Below, piece after piece: positions 26,540 to 35,467 of a DNA stretch of 64,000 bases. The stretch is from Candidatus Nitrosotalea sinensis. Lineage in GTDB: Archaea > Thermoproteota > Nitrososphaeria > Nitrososphaerales > Nitrosopumilaceae. A model generated the notes under the pieces. That model saw nothing but the letters and a program-made list of their open reading frames with translations, searched no databases and was not told the origin of the DNA. The translations under genes and the position numbers were made by a program. The stretch is from positions 147,870 through 211,869 of the forward strand of contig NZ_FRFC01000005.1 in assembly GCF_900143675.1 (NCBI RefSeq), in the 5' to 3' direction. Every line of letters begins with the position of its first letter. Within the stretch, counting starts at the first letter, position 1.

Positions 26540-27541
26540 ATGAGATTCCACATTCAAAAACATATCAATAAAAGCCCAGAATATCCCAACAGTCTCTGGT
26601 GGAACTTGTCTACATCTAAAAATGTCACATGCCTGTTTTTTGCATTTGCTTTAGTTTTGATCATGTCACATCCTGCATATGCCTTGCAAAGCAGCATGAT
26701 AGACCCGAATTTGCAGATAACATTGGATTATCCTGATACAGTAAAACCTGGAGAAAACCTTGTCATATCAACAATAACAAAGGCAACATCAGACCAGATC
26801 TCAAACATAACCCTTGCAGTATCATCCCCTGGACTATACACGACAAACAATACTTGCAGTCTTGCAAAACTTGCAAAAGATTCCACCTTTGGTAATAACT
26901 TTGAAATGAAAATAAAAAATGACATGCCAGATGGAACCTTTGTCGTCAACATGCAGGCAACATATTTCATCAAAGGCTTGTTTGATGCAAATCCAGTCAA
27001 GGATACATTTGCACAGGCTTTTAGAATAAGCGTTCAATCAAGTCCAATCATAAGTTTTGATATCCAATCTCCTAGCAACGTATTCTCAGGAGAACCATTT
27101 TCCATAAAAGGTACTGTGAAAAATCAGGGTGCTACGGCTCAGAATTTACAGATCGTTGTATACTCTCAAGATGTCAATTTAGATGGTAGAAAATCATTGT
27201 TGTTATCAAGTCTTGATTCTGGAAAAAGTTCTGATTTTGAATTTATTGTGAGCACCCCAAAAGATCTTGACATACCAACTCATGCAACAATTTACATCAA
27301 TGGAACATATCTTGACGAGTCCAACAAGACGCATTCAATACAAGATTCCATTAGCATGTTTGCAAGACATAGAGGAATGATGGAAATTGGAGATGCAAAT
27401 GGCATATGGCTTGGTGACTTTTTCATAGCACCTGTAGTAGGCGTCGGTACCATTGTATCAAGTGCCATAGGCTTTTTCATATTCTTGTGGCACTATAGAA
27501 ACAAGAAGAAATCAAAAAAGACAAAGAAAGCAAAATCATAG
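26540..27541 (+). CDS. secreted, C-terminally anchored protein with CARDB-like Ig domains
   Basis: A 333-residue surface protein. A 30-residue polar leader precedes a signal segment (about 31-48, ending AYALQ). Two beta-sandwich domains follow: about 55-160, and 170-275 of CARDB type (VKNQGATAQNLQIVVYSQDVNLDG). A single transmembrane helix at about 295-318 and a Lys-rich tail (KKKSKKTKKAKS) anchor it with the C-terminus inside. It is likely an adhesion or cell-envelope protein; no enzymatic motif is seen. The next gene also encodes a small anchored protein. Confidence 0.75.
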   Translation: MRFHIQKHINKSPEYPNSLWWNLSTSKNVTCLFFAFALVLIMSHPAYALQSSMIDPNLQITLDYPDTVKPGENLVISTITKATSDQISNITLAVSSPGLYTTNNTCSLAKLAKDSTFGNNFEMKIKNDMPDGTFVVNMQATYFIKGLFDANPVKDTFAQAFRISVQSSPIISFDIQSPSNVFSGEPFSIKGTVKNQGATAQNLQIVVYSQDVNLDGRKSLLLSSLDSGKSSDFEFIVSTPKDLDIPTHATIYINGTYLDESNKTHSIQDSISMFARHRGMMEIGDANGIWLGDFFIAPVVGVGTIVSSAIGFFIFLWHYRNKKKSKKTKKAKS

Positions 27542-27586
27542 CACCACCCTTAAATTACCTGTGAGATTGGTCCAGTTTGACACAAC

Positions 27587-27937
27587 ATGGTAAAGCCAGT
27601 AATTTATGGCGCAATAGGCGGAGGAGTTGCAGTTGCAATAGCAGTAATTGTGATATTTGCAATTCATCCTGCCACTGAGCAATATGCATTGACTGTAGAA
27701 CCAAGAACCGAGATGGTCATGGGAGTAGGAAATGTTGTTCGCGTCTATGTACAAAACACAGGTTCTTCGCCTTTGACAAATGTCAAGATAGACTATGGGA
27801 CAACCTCTGACACTTTACCAGTTTTGAACCCAGGAGAGCATCCAATGTTTTCTCCACCAGAGGGTACAAAGATGGTTACAGTGACAAACGATCAAGGAAT
27901 AACTGTAATGAAATCTTTGACAGATTCAATGCAATAA
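27587..27937 (+). CDS. small membrane-anchored extracellular protein
   Basis: A 116-residue protein with one N-terminal transmembrane helix (residues 4-27, very Gly/Ala/Val rich) and a beta-rich outer domain (VGNVVRVYVQNTGSSPLTNV) that resembles half of a CARDB or DUF11-type fold. It lies 45 bp after another anchored Ig-like protein and may be part of the same unit. No specific function is recognised. Confidence 0.7.
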   Translation: MVKPVIYGAIGGGVAVAIAVIVIFAIHPATEQYALTVEPRTEMVMGVGNVVRVYVQNTGSSPLTNVKIDYGTTSDTLPVLNPGEHPMFSPPEGTKMVTVTNDQGITVMKSLTDSMQ

Positions 27938-28009
27938 ATCAAAAATTAATTTATTTTATTATTTTAGACCTATTTTCAAATACATAATGTCAAAAGATGG
28001 GAAATAGAA

Positions 28010-28096
28010 TTATTGTGATTTTTCTATTTCCACTATTTGATATTCTTCAGGGTTTTCTTCTTTCAATCTTTGAAAGTAGATTTCTTCATATGGCAT
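28010..28096 (-). CDS. possible 28-residue protein
   Basis: A short frame (MPYEEIYFQRLKEENPEEYQ, then IVEIEKSQ) with a charged, helix-prone composition like real archaeal microproteins. It lies alone in a 200-bp gap. Only codon composition supports it; it could be chance. Confidence 0.3.
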   Translation of the reverse strand: MPYEEIYFQRLKEENPEEYQIVEIEKSQ

Positions 28097-28139
28097 TTTG
28101 TAAACTTGAAAAATTCCTATTTAAAGAAAAGATTCATCA

Positions 28140-28478
28140 ATGTTATCAGTAGGGGTCAAAATTTCACAACATGTTTTAGACTTGGAAATGAGTTTTAACA
28201 GGGAGACTATCAGAAAAAACATGGCTGAGCAAGCCGAAATTGACAAGATAAAGAAGAAGATAGACAAGAACGAACACAGTCTGCAAACCAAGATTAAGAA
28301 ACTACAAAGTATTTGGGAAGACACAGGTCTTGACCCAAAAGACCAGTCATACTTGATAGAAAAGACAATGAGATTTGAAATGGCACAGACAGAAATTGGC
28401 AGTGTCTTTTCTTTGTTTGGAGAGATAATAGAAGAATACAAGAAATTATGTAAAGAGCTTGAAAAGTTAGAAGAATAA
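28140..28478 (+). CDS. helical coiled-coil protein, unknown function
   Basis: A 112-residue, highly charged helical protein; coiled coil at about residues 28-58 and 88-112. A start at the internal ATG 28188 (MSFNRETI) is possible, since the first 16 residues look less protein-like. It is flanked by a response regulator on the other strand. No family is recognised. Confidence 0.6.
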   Translation: MLSVGVKISQHVLDLEMSFNRETIRKNMAEQAEIDKIKKKIDKNEHSLQTKIKKLQSIWEDTGLDPKDQSYLIEKTMRFEMAQTEIGSVFSLFGEIIEEYKKLCKELEKLEE

Positions 28479-28536
28479 GCAGGTAGTTTTTTACTTTATT
28501 CTGTGGCATTAAGAGACAGAGTCAGAGATTAGAAAA

Positions 28537-28992
28537 TCAATCAGTATATCTAATTGTATAATGCATGCCAGATTCAATCTCTCGCACAGTTTGCACCAGA
28601 TTATCAATGTCAAAGGGTTTGTAGATTACAGCATTTGCCCTAAGATCCTCAATTTGGTCTGCAGTGTCTTGTGAGAGGTCTGTAGTTACCATAACTACTA
28701 CTGCCTCTGGATTTATTTTTCTAATCATTGAAAGAGCATAAATTCCGTCAGCTTCAGGCATTATTACATCAAGAAATGTAATGTCAGGATGAAGTTTCTC
28801 ATAAAGTGCTACAGCTTCTTTTCCATTATTTGCAGTTCCGATAACTTGGAATTTCTTTAATTCCAATAGTTCAACAAGCAATGACAGAACATCATGATTA
28901 TCATCCACTACAAGAACAGTTTTTAAATTTCCAATATTTTTCATATAGTTAGGTGTACCGTATTCTCTATTTAAGGGGTTTTTAGGCTCCAT
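28537..28992 (-). CDS. single-domain response regulator (CheY-like)
   Basis: A 151-residue receiver domain with no output domain. Acidic pocket Asp30/Asp31, phospho-acceptor Asp75 (FLDVIMP), a threonine in VVMVTTD and the conserved Lys in VIYKPFD. The start may instead be Met17 (28944), closer to the first strand. A histidine kinase is not present in this window. It is divergent from the winged-helix regulator at 29124. Confidence 0.92.
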   Translation of the reverse strand: MEPKNPLNREYGTPNYMKNIGNLKTVLVVDDNHDVLSLLVELLELKKFQVIGTANNGKEAVALYEKLHPDITFLDVIMPEADGIYALSMIRKINPEAVVVMVTTDLSQDTADQIEDLRANAVIYKPFDIDNLVQTVREIESGMHYTIRYTD

Positions 28993-29070
28993 ATTTACTG
29001 ATCACAGGGAAAAATGGCCGAAATATAAAGCGGATCTTCGATACAATAAGGCATTTAAGGGAAAACTAGG

Positions 29071-29083
29071 GGTGAAATTCACC
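29071..29083 (+). promoter_or_regulatory. 13-bp palindrome upstream of a regulator gene
   Basis: GGTGAA-A-TTCACC lies 40 bp before the ATG of the regulator at 29124, flanked by an outer CTAGG (29066-29070) and CCTAG (29099-29103) pair. The position upstream of the TATA-like GATATATTA suits a regulator site. Confidence 0.35.
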
Positions 29084-29123
29084 AAAATTGATATATTACC
29101 TAGTGTTTGGAAGATAGTAGGAT

Positions 29124-30071
29124 ATGAAGACAGTTACAGAAAGAATAGAAAAAACAGACATAGTGCAGGATTTAAACGATAATTCCAAACTATTATCACA
29201 GTTAACTGATGTATTATCAGTCTTATCAAAAGATGATGCTTTAACAATCTTCCAGATGGCAGAAGAAGGAATCAGGTCAGAAATTGACACCCCTACAAGA
29301 ATAGGCCTTACAAAGAAACAGTACTATACAAGACTAAAACAACTAGTAGATCTAGGATTAATTACAAAACGCAATGAAACATACACACAGACTGCATTTG
29401 GCAGAGTTGTATATCAAAAACATATCATTGGGCTTACAAACAATATCAAAAATTCAAAATATCTCCAGATGGTGGATGTGCTAAAATCAGATCCAAAGTT
29501 CAGCGACAAGGACATCATGAATTTCATATCAAAAGTGGAACCACAAATTAGTCAGGATCTTTCAGATGGTGCAACAAAAACATCCACAGTTACAACAGAA
29601 TACGAAGACATGGTAAGAAAGATTTTAGAAATTATAGAATTTGCACAAAAAGAAATACTTCTCATCACAAGATTCCAAAACGACCTAATTGTGAATGCAA
29701 TATTGAAAAAAGCAAACACCGGAGTAAATGTCAAGGTACTAGCAGACATCAACCTCGTAGAAAATTATTTTGAGGCAGGGATGATAAAATCAGACAAGAA
29801 TAAGAGTGAGCGAGAAAAAGTTGTTTCCAACCCATATTACCCATCAAGAATAGACAGAAGATATGTTCAAGTTCCATTCTGTGCCATTATAACAGACAGT
29901 AAACACGTGGGATTAGAAATCGCAGATTTAACCGAGTCAAAAAAATTCAAGATGGCAATCTTTGCAGATGATGCAAACCTTGCAGAGTCAATATCTACCA
30001 CATTTAGTGGCTTGTGGCATAAATCAAGTAAAGAACATCCAAAAATAATTCAAAAGTCAATTAAAAATTAG
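29124..30071 (+). CDS. winged-helix regulator with TrmB/PLD-like sensor domain
   Basis: A 315-residue protein. The N-terminal 90 residues are a winged helix (LTKKQYYTRLKQLVDLGLITKRN). Residues 165-300 resemble the phospholipase-D-like sensor fold seen behind TrmB-type regulators (EIIEFAQKEILLITRF... VNVKVLADI), without the catalytic HKD motif. Sensing of a small molecule by the C-terminal domain is a family-based guess. The 3' end overlaps the convergent UbiA gene by 11 bp. Confidence 0.78.
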   Translation: MKTVTERIEKTDIVQDLNDNSKLLSQLTDVLSVLSKDDALTIFQMAEEGIRSEIDTPTRIGLTKKQYYTRLKQLVDLGLITKRNETYTQTAFGRVVYQKHIIGLTNNIKNSKYLQMVDVLKSDPKFSDKDIMNFISKVEPQISQDLSDGATKTSTVTTEYEDMVRKILEIIEFAQKEILLITRFQNDLIVNAILKKANTGVNVKVLADINLVENYFEAGMIKSDKNKSEREKVVSNPYYPSRIDRRYVQVPFCAIITDSKHVGLEIADLTESKKFKMAIFADDANLAESISTTFSGLWHKSSKEHPKIIQKSIKN

Positions 30072-31002
30072 GTATAAACATCTGACTTAGGATCAAGCCC
30101 ACAAGAATAGAGCCTTGAATAGTAAAAATACTATTTCTTACGCTGGTTCTTGTTTTATTCATACTCTTTTTATCAGAGTAATTTCTAGTCAGTTTTCCAA
30201 TTTTCATTACAAGATAACCACACACCATTAATCCCAAAATAGCACCGATCATATGCATACCTAGAAAATAATGACCTGCCAGAATTAACATAGCAATTGA
30301 CAATATAGAACCTATTACAACCATAAAGCTTTTCTTAACACCAATTACAATAGGAATAGTCCTTCTGCCACCCTTTTTGTCACCTTCCAAGTCCCGAATA
30401 TCATTAAGAGGTCCATTTATGAAATATATCAAGAATACAATGGTGGAGGAAGCCAATGCAAAATAAGAGATATTTTGTGTTGCAAAGGCACCCATCATAG
30501 AAGCTATAAACCCTCCAAGTGCAGTAACAATTGTTTTTATTACAAACATGTTTTTCAAATGAATTTTAGGGTGCGAGTATGCAATGGCCAATCCAAGAAA
30601 TACTAGTGCTGCAATTCCAGTTTGCATGTTTATCCAAAATGCCATAGATGTAGAAAATACAAAGAAACCTGTTGTTGCATACATTATCTGATTTCGGTAT
30701 GTTTTCTTTGAACTCATAGTATTACGATCATTTACTTCATCTACGTCATAGTCGGTAAGGTCATTATAGAGATAAGTGGCCAACGCAAGAAAATACACAG
30801 ATAATGTAAGTTTAGACAATGTAAAGAAATCAGGAATTTGCATACCAGATGAGATGAGAAAAGTACCAAGAGATGCTAAAGCAAACCCATAGACTATAGT
30901 CCTAGATTTTATCATAGAGTACAGAATAGAGCAAGCAGAAACAATTGCCGCCAGGGGATTTTTCTTAGGGGGTAGATATTCCAGCGCCAAATTACTCACC
31001 AA
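30061..31002 (-). CDS. UbiA family prenyltransferase
   Basis: A 313-residue integral membrane prenyltransferase with about eight or nine helices. The two Asp-rich Mg/diphosphate motifs are YNDLTDYDVDEVND (about 88-101) and GPLNDIRDLEGDKKGGRRT (about 197-215). Candidate products are archaeal diether lipids (digeranylgeranyl-glyceryl phosphate), a quinone or haem A/O side chain; the motif spacing does not settle it. The start is TTG at 31002, or the adjacent GTG. Confidence 0.88.
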   Translation of the reverse strand: MVSNLALEYLPPKKNPLAAIVSACSILYSMIKSRTIVYGFALASLGTFLISSGMQIPDFFTLSKLTLSVYFLALATYLYNDLTDYDVDEVNDRNTMSSKKTYRNQIMYATTGFFVFSTSMAFWINMQTGIAALVFLGLAIAYSHPKIHLKNMFVIKTIVTALGGFIASMMGAFATQNISYFALASSTIVFLIYFINGPLNDIRDLEGDKKGGRRTIPIVIGVKKSFMVVIGSILSIAMLILAGHYFLGMHMIGAILGLMVCGYLVMKIGKLTRNYSDKKSMNKTRTSVRNSIFTIQGSILVGLILSQMFIPNF

Positions 31003-31037
31003 ATGGTTTACTAATTAAAGCAAAAGATTGAAACATA

Positions 31038-31067
31038 TTCTCCATATATGGAGAAATACATATGTAT
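31038..31067. promoter_or_regulatory. two adjacent perfect palindromes in a divergent promoter region
   Basis: TTCTCCATATATGGAGAA (31038-31055, 18 bp, perfect) is directly followed by ATACATATGTAT (31056-31067, 12 bp, perfect). They lie about 36 bp upstream of the UbiA start and 160 bp upstream of the S-layer-like gene. The first palindrome is just upstream of the UbiA TATA-like CTTTAATTAG. No known regulator matches. Confidence 0.5.
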
Positions 31068-31226
31068 ATTATAACTTTTATGATAATTGAGTAGAAAGTA
31101 TGAAAAATATATCATAAACATCATATTTTATGTAATTTTTCACAAATTCCTAATCAATGTCACAATATGCAAATTTCTCAAAGACACCAACAATACATAA
31201 AACGAACAAGAAAATAAGCAAGACAG

Positions 31227-32726
31227 TTGCAATCAGACATACCAAATAGAGTACTATTTGTCGCAATAGCATTAGTGTGTGTTACATTTTTTGTTTACAA
31301 TACACCACAAGCAAACGGGATGGAAGGATTACTACCAAAATTAGAACCAACTCAACACGTTTCATCAAATCCTAATTTGTATGTCTCAGCAGAAAATTCA
31401 CTGTTCAAGAATTATTTTGCTGGACCCCAAGTCATTGAAGTCATAGTATCTGACCCGGACATAAACAGATTAGATCAAGCATATGGAGAACCAGTGGTTA
31501 CAATAAATGGAAAGAGATTGAGAATGGCACAAACTACAGATGGTAATTGGCATGCATATTTCGCAGACATGAACCAAGCAGAATATGCTGATGCGACACA
31601 GACCAACAATTCTGGAAAAGGTTTAGACTTTGGACAATTTTGTTCAAGTGAATCAGCAATAGCAACAGGGGTGGATTTTTCAGAGACAAAAGGAATTGCA
31701 GTATCTAGACATTTTAGTGGGGCTTCAAACGGAACCCAATCACTTGGGACATGTTCCCCCACTAACATTGCAGGTGTAACAAACATAGCAGGTGGGACAT
31801 TACTCAATCATGTTATAAAACAAAACACAACACTAAATGGACAACCACCAGGAGGAAAATTAGGACAAATAGCTTCAAACAATGTTGCGTTTTCAAATGC
31901 GTGGCCCATAATTCAGTTATATGATTTTTCAGGATTTCCAGAAACTGTCACAATACAATATCAAAAAGCAGGAGGAGTGCAATCAGTTGATCTTGTCTTT
32001 GATAGAATTCCAGGAAGTTTGATCAAAGGATTAACTAACAGAATCTATTTGCCACAAGGTGCGGAAGTGCAGGCAGACTTGGTTGACCCGCAACTCAACA
32101 TAGACCCCACAGAAGAGGATTCTTGGACATGGGGCACGTCAACTACAAATAGTACGGTATATTATGAGGCATTTTCAAGAAACGGAGTTGCAGACGCTGA
32201 TGGAACCATAGGAATGCAGAATCTGAGCGGGAATTTGACATCATTGATGTTTAATCACAACGGCATACTGACAACAAATCCCCGACCACAGGGAGTCAAG
32301 GTGGTAGAGGCGCAAAACAATGGAATACAGACAGGATTTCTAGATAGCAGCGGAAGGCACAGGACTCAATCAATAAGCGGGGCATCAGGTCCCATAACAC
32401 TGCTTGAGATTCAACCAAACGTAGGAATATTTTCAGATTACGATACAAAGGGTATTGCGGATTTGAAAATAATAAACAACGCGATGCGGGATACATCATT
32501 TTTAGCAAAATATAATGACATATCATACAGCATAGTTGTAAAGTATCATACAGCTACTTTGACCATGGAGATACCGCATGCAAATACGCAAACACAGAAT
32601 GTACAGACAAAAGTAATCACCCACAATCCGGATACTGTTTTTATTTCATTTCTGAAATTATCCATTGTAAAGAGCCTGTTTTTGTACCAGTTTTTTACCA
32701 CTTTGGGTTTTAATGTCATGATGTAA
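31227..32726 (+). CDS. S-layer-like protein, apparently truncated
   Basis: A 499-residue exported protein. After a signal segment (about 8-26), it matches from memory the N-terminal part of the Nitrosopumilus S-layer protein: YVSAENSLFKNYFAGPQVIE, INGKRLRMAQTTDGNWHAYF, GLDFGQFC, WPIIQLYDF, QLNIDPTEEDSWTW and SGIF-type IFSDYD. Full-length S-layer proteins of this group are about 1700 residues. Here similarity stops near residue 450, and the last 40 residues look like read-through into non-coding sequence. It may be a decayed copy or a short accessory S-layer paralogue. The start is TTG at 31227. Confidence 0.8.
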   Translation: MQSDIPNRVLFVAIALVCVTFFVYNTPQANGMEGLLPKLEPTQHVSSNPNLYVSAENSLFKNYFAGPQVIEVIVSDPDINRLDQAYGEPVVTINGKRLRMAQTTDGNWHAYFADMNQAEYADATQTNNSGKGLDFGQFCSSESAIATGVDFSETKGIAVSRHFSGASNGTQSLGTCSPTNIAGVTNIAGGTLLNHVIKQNTTLNGQPPGGKLGQIASNNVAFSNAWPIIQLYDFSGFPETVTIQYQKAGGVQSVDLVFDRIPGSLIKGLTNRIYLPQGAEVQADLVDPQLNIDPTEEDSWTWGTSTTNSTVYYEAFSRNGVADADGTIGMQNLSGNLTSLMFNHNGILTTNPRPQGVKVVEAQNNGIQTGFLDSSGRHRTQSISGASGPITLLEIQPNVGIFSDYDTKGIADLKIINNAMRDTSFLAKYNDISYSIVVKYHTATLTMEIPHANTQTQNVQTKVITHNPDTVFISFLKLSIVKSLFLYQFFTTLGFNVMM

Positions 32727-32732
32727 TGAATT

Positions 32733-33104
32733 TCAGATTTTGATTCCAAATACGACAGGAGTGCCTTTTTTGTATACAGCAATTTGTATGAGTCTTGCCA
32801 TCAGACCATATTTTTTCTTGCGAAGTGCAATTGCCTTTTCAGATTCTGATTTGTTTGCAAAATAAGCCGTTGCCTCAATCCAGTCACCTTTAGGATCTCC
32901 TCTGAAATTACAGGGGACAATTCTGACATGCTTGTTGACAGTCAAACGTTTTATCTTTCCAGTAGTAGCAGGCGTTGCCACGTAGATGACATCATTATCT
33001 ATGACATACCATACAGGTGTTTGTACTGCCTGGCCATTTTTTCTGTATGTCTCAAGATTAATGCATTTGGCATTACGAAATTGCCCCAGTTTGTCAGATG
33101 ACAT
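32733..33104 (-). CDS. PPOX-class (F420-dependent type) flavin/deazaflavin protein
   Basis: A 123-residue split beta-barrel protein of the pyridoxamine-phosphate-oxidase superfamily; TPVWYVIDNDVIYVATPATTGKIKRL and NKHVRIVPCNFRGDPKG are typical of small F420-dependent reductases. F420 precursor genes (cofG, cofH) lie in this same window, so F420 use is plausible. It is convergent with the S-layer-like gene, 6 bp apart. The substrate is unknown. Confidence 0.82.
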   Translation of the reverse strand: MSSDKLGQFRNAKCINLETYRKNGQAVQTPVWYVIDNDVIYVATPATTGKIKRLTVNKHVRIVPCNFRGDPKGDWIEATAYFANKSESEKAIALRKKKYGLMARLIQIAVYKKGTPVVFGIKI

Positions 33105-33227
33105 ATAATAAATCTAGAACAGGCCAGATTAAAAGATGACATCAAGAGGTGAACCCTAAAACACCATTGGAAGATTATGGTATATTTTATAAGATCTTCT
33201 TATCCATCACAGCACGATTGGTAAAAA

Positions 33228-34766
33228 TTGGAAGCAAATAAAGATAATATCCTATTAGAGCATTTTCAAAAAGAGATCTGGAATAAGGTTCCACATGTGG
33301 AAAATGGCGTCATAGTCAATCCTACTCCGTTAAAAGATATCACCCTAGATCTGAAAGAGTGCGCAAAAAAAGAGTTTAACCTGAACCTTGACGATAAAGA
33401 TCTTCACATTTTTGGCAAATTTGACTCGAATTTACTTGCAGGCTCCATCAAGGTAAGGCCAGCAGTAAACATAATTCATGATGCCATCACATCAGGCAGA
33501 CTCAAAAGTGGTCAGACAATATTTGAGGCAACATCTGGAAATTTTGGAATAGCTCTTGGTCAGCTAACTAAGATTGGGCTTGATGTAGTTGCACTGGTGT
33601 CAAGAAAGTTACAAGAAGGCGTTTTTGAAGAATTGAGAAATGAAAAGATTCGAATTATAAATTTGGACATGGACATTTGTCCTGCCCCTGGTATGAAGGA
33701 AAGCCCGAATGTCTTGGCTGCAAGGGCAACTGCCGCAAACATCAGATCACAATTATCAGAGCTTGGATTTGATCCCACAGTATTTGACAAGGCAAGCTCA
33801 GAAGTACAAGAACTTTTAGCTAAACAGGATATCATAAACCTAGCAAAACTTTTTGCAAAAATTTACAATTGTTTTTGTCCCGAGCAATATGACAATGACA
33901 TGAATACAGAGGTACACAGAGTGGTTACCGCGCCTGAAATAGACCAACAGTTACATGAAAAAGGGCAATCTCTAGAAAACTTTAGAATAGTTTGCACCTT
34001 TGGCACAGGCGGTACATCAGGAGGCCTGAGTAGATACATCACAGAAAAATATGGAAAGAAATCTCTACATGTAGTATTTCCAGTTGGAGGCCAGGATGTA
34101 GCTGGAATCAGGACAAAAGACAAGGCATCAGGGTTAAAATTTTACGAGCCTGACAGGTATGCAGGTCAACATGAGATAGACTTTGAGCAGGCTAAACGTT
34201 TGCTCAAGTTTTTTGTAGACAAGGGATACGACATGGGGGAAAGCAGTGCTCTTGCGCTGTATGCAGTAATGCAGATGGCAAACTTTGGAGGATTTGGTGG
34301 TAATTTCATAGTCATAGTTGCAGACGGCATACAAAAATACAAAAAGAATCTCGAGTCATCAAATAAGAAACAAAACAGAATCCAAGTCTCGCTGCAAGAG
34401 GCAGCCTCAAGCGTAGGAGATTATGACAAGGTGATTTGGATTCACACCCAATACACTCCAAAAGAAGAAGGAATAGAAATGATTGCTAAGACTTTGGGAG
34501 TTGACAAGAGTAAGATCTTTGTTCCAAAAGCAAGAGATGTTGAGAGGCTTCTTGCAACCCAGCAAATACCAGATGAGATCAACAAGGCATTGGAAGGAAC
34601 TCACAAGTCACTTCTTGTTTGCATGGCAGGATATACATCACTAAATGCAGTCAAAGTGCTAGGAAGCAAAGGTATTACAACAGAAAGTTTGACAGGAGGA
34701 ATATCCGCAATATCTCAAGGAAAGGGCAAGCAGATGGGCGAGCTCATACAAGTAGCCACAGAATAG
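33228..34766 (+). CDS. fold-type II PLP enzyme fused to a rhodanese-like domain
   Basis: A 512-residue protein. Residues 60-365 are a cysteine synthase-like PLP domain: the Schiff-base lysine in AGSIKVRPA (normally GSxKDR), the substrate loop ATSGNFG, and the PLP phosphate loop GTGGTSGG. Residues 385-512 hold a rhodanese-like domain with a cysteine loop CMAGYTS. Such a fusion could move sulfur between cysteine chemistry and a persulfide. Alternative: O-phosphoserine sulfhydrylase-like synthesis. The precise reaction cannot be inferred. The TTG start at 33228 is the only in-frame start near the domain. Confidence 0.82.
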   Translation: MEANKDNILLEHFQKEIWNKVPHVENGVIVNPTPLKDITLDLKECAKKEFNLNLDDKDLHIFGKFDSNLLAGSIKVRPAVNIIHDAITSGRLKSGQTIFEATSGNFGIALGQLTKIGLDVVALVSRKLQEGVFEELRNEKIRIINLDMDICPAPGMKESPNVLAARATAANIRSQLSELGFDPTVFDKASSEVQELLAKQDIINLAKLFAKIYNCFCPEQYDNDMNTEVHRVVTAPEIDQQLHEKGQSLENFRIVCTFGTGGTSGGLSRYITEKYGKKSLHVVFPVGGQDVAGIRTKDKASGLKFYEPDRYAGQHEIDFEQAKRLLKFFVDKGYDMGESSALALYAVMQMANFGGFGGNFIVIVADGIQKYKKNLESSNKKQNRIQVSLQEAASSVGDYDKVIWIHTQYTPKEEGIEMIAKTLGVDKSKIFVPKARDVERLLATQQIPDEINKALEGTHKSLLVCMAGYTSLNAVKVLGSKGITTESLTGGISAISQGKGKQMGELIQVATE

Positions 34767-34768
34767 AT

Positions 34769-35314
34769 TTACATCTTTAGTGGTCGATAGAATCTCAATA
34801 CCAGAATAGATACAAAGCCTATCACTGCCACAGAAAATACAGATGTAGAAAATTCAGGTATTACCCTAGTACCCTGGATTTGAACCTCATGTGTATTGGT
34901 ATTAACAGTGAATCCCAGTATTGTTGAATGACTATAAGTTGCAATCTCATAGGAAGTGTTTTTTCCATCCACATAAAGTAGAAACTGATTGCTATCTGAA
35001 GATATGATTGACTGTGGAATGTAGACCCACATTGTATCGGTTTCTGTTACATTTTGTAGAGACATTTGAATAGAATTGGATTCAGGGACGACTGATATCT
35101 TTGATACCGTCGCACTGGTATAATGAAATCCATAGTATAGAGGATAAGTCATGTTATCCACTTGTAGATTGTATGTTTTTCCAAATACCGAGATTGGATT
35201 TGTCACTATGGCATGTACAAATGGAGGAGTAAGAACATTGTCACCATGTGCAGAAGACAATGGCAAAGATAAGCAAACAATACTGATAATTACAATGTAT
35301 GTAATTTTCATCAA
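34769..35314 (-). CDS. PEF-CTERM type surface protein
   Basis: A 181-residue exported protein. Signal peptide at residues 3-23 (cleavage near SSAHG). The C-terminus has the sorting triad: VIPEFS, then a transmembrane helix (about 155-173), then a basic tail RFYRPLKM. Archaeosortase-type processing of PEF/PEFG signals is known in thaumarchaea. The middle domain is beta-rich with several N-glycosylation sequons (NMT, NVT, NTS). No archaeosortase gene is present in the window. Confidence 0.82.
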   Translation of the reverse strand: MMKITYIVIISIVCLSLPLSSAHGDNVLTPPFVHAIVTNPISVFGKTYNLQVDNMTYPLYYGFHYTSATVSKISVVPESNSIQMSLQNVTETDTMWVYIPQSIISSDSNQFLLYVDGKNTSYEIATYSHSTILGFTVNTNTHEVQIQGTRVIPEFSTSVFSVAVIGFVSILVLRFYRPLKM

Positions 35315-35467
35315 CTTGGAATTAATTTGGCAACATAATAGGTCAATCTACAAATATCACACGTGATAACAAATCAGATACAAAGTTTGGATTTGTAATC
35401 ACATTATTTGCAGACTCATGGTCACAAAAAACAATGTTTTACATTGTTTTCACATACGGTTAAAGAC

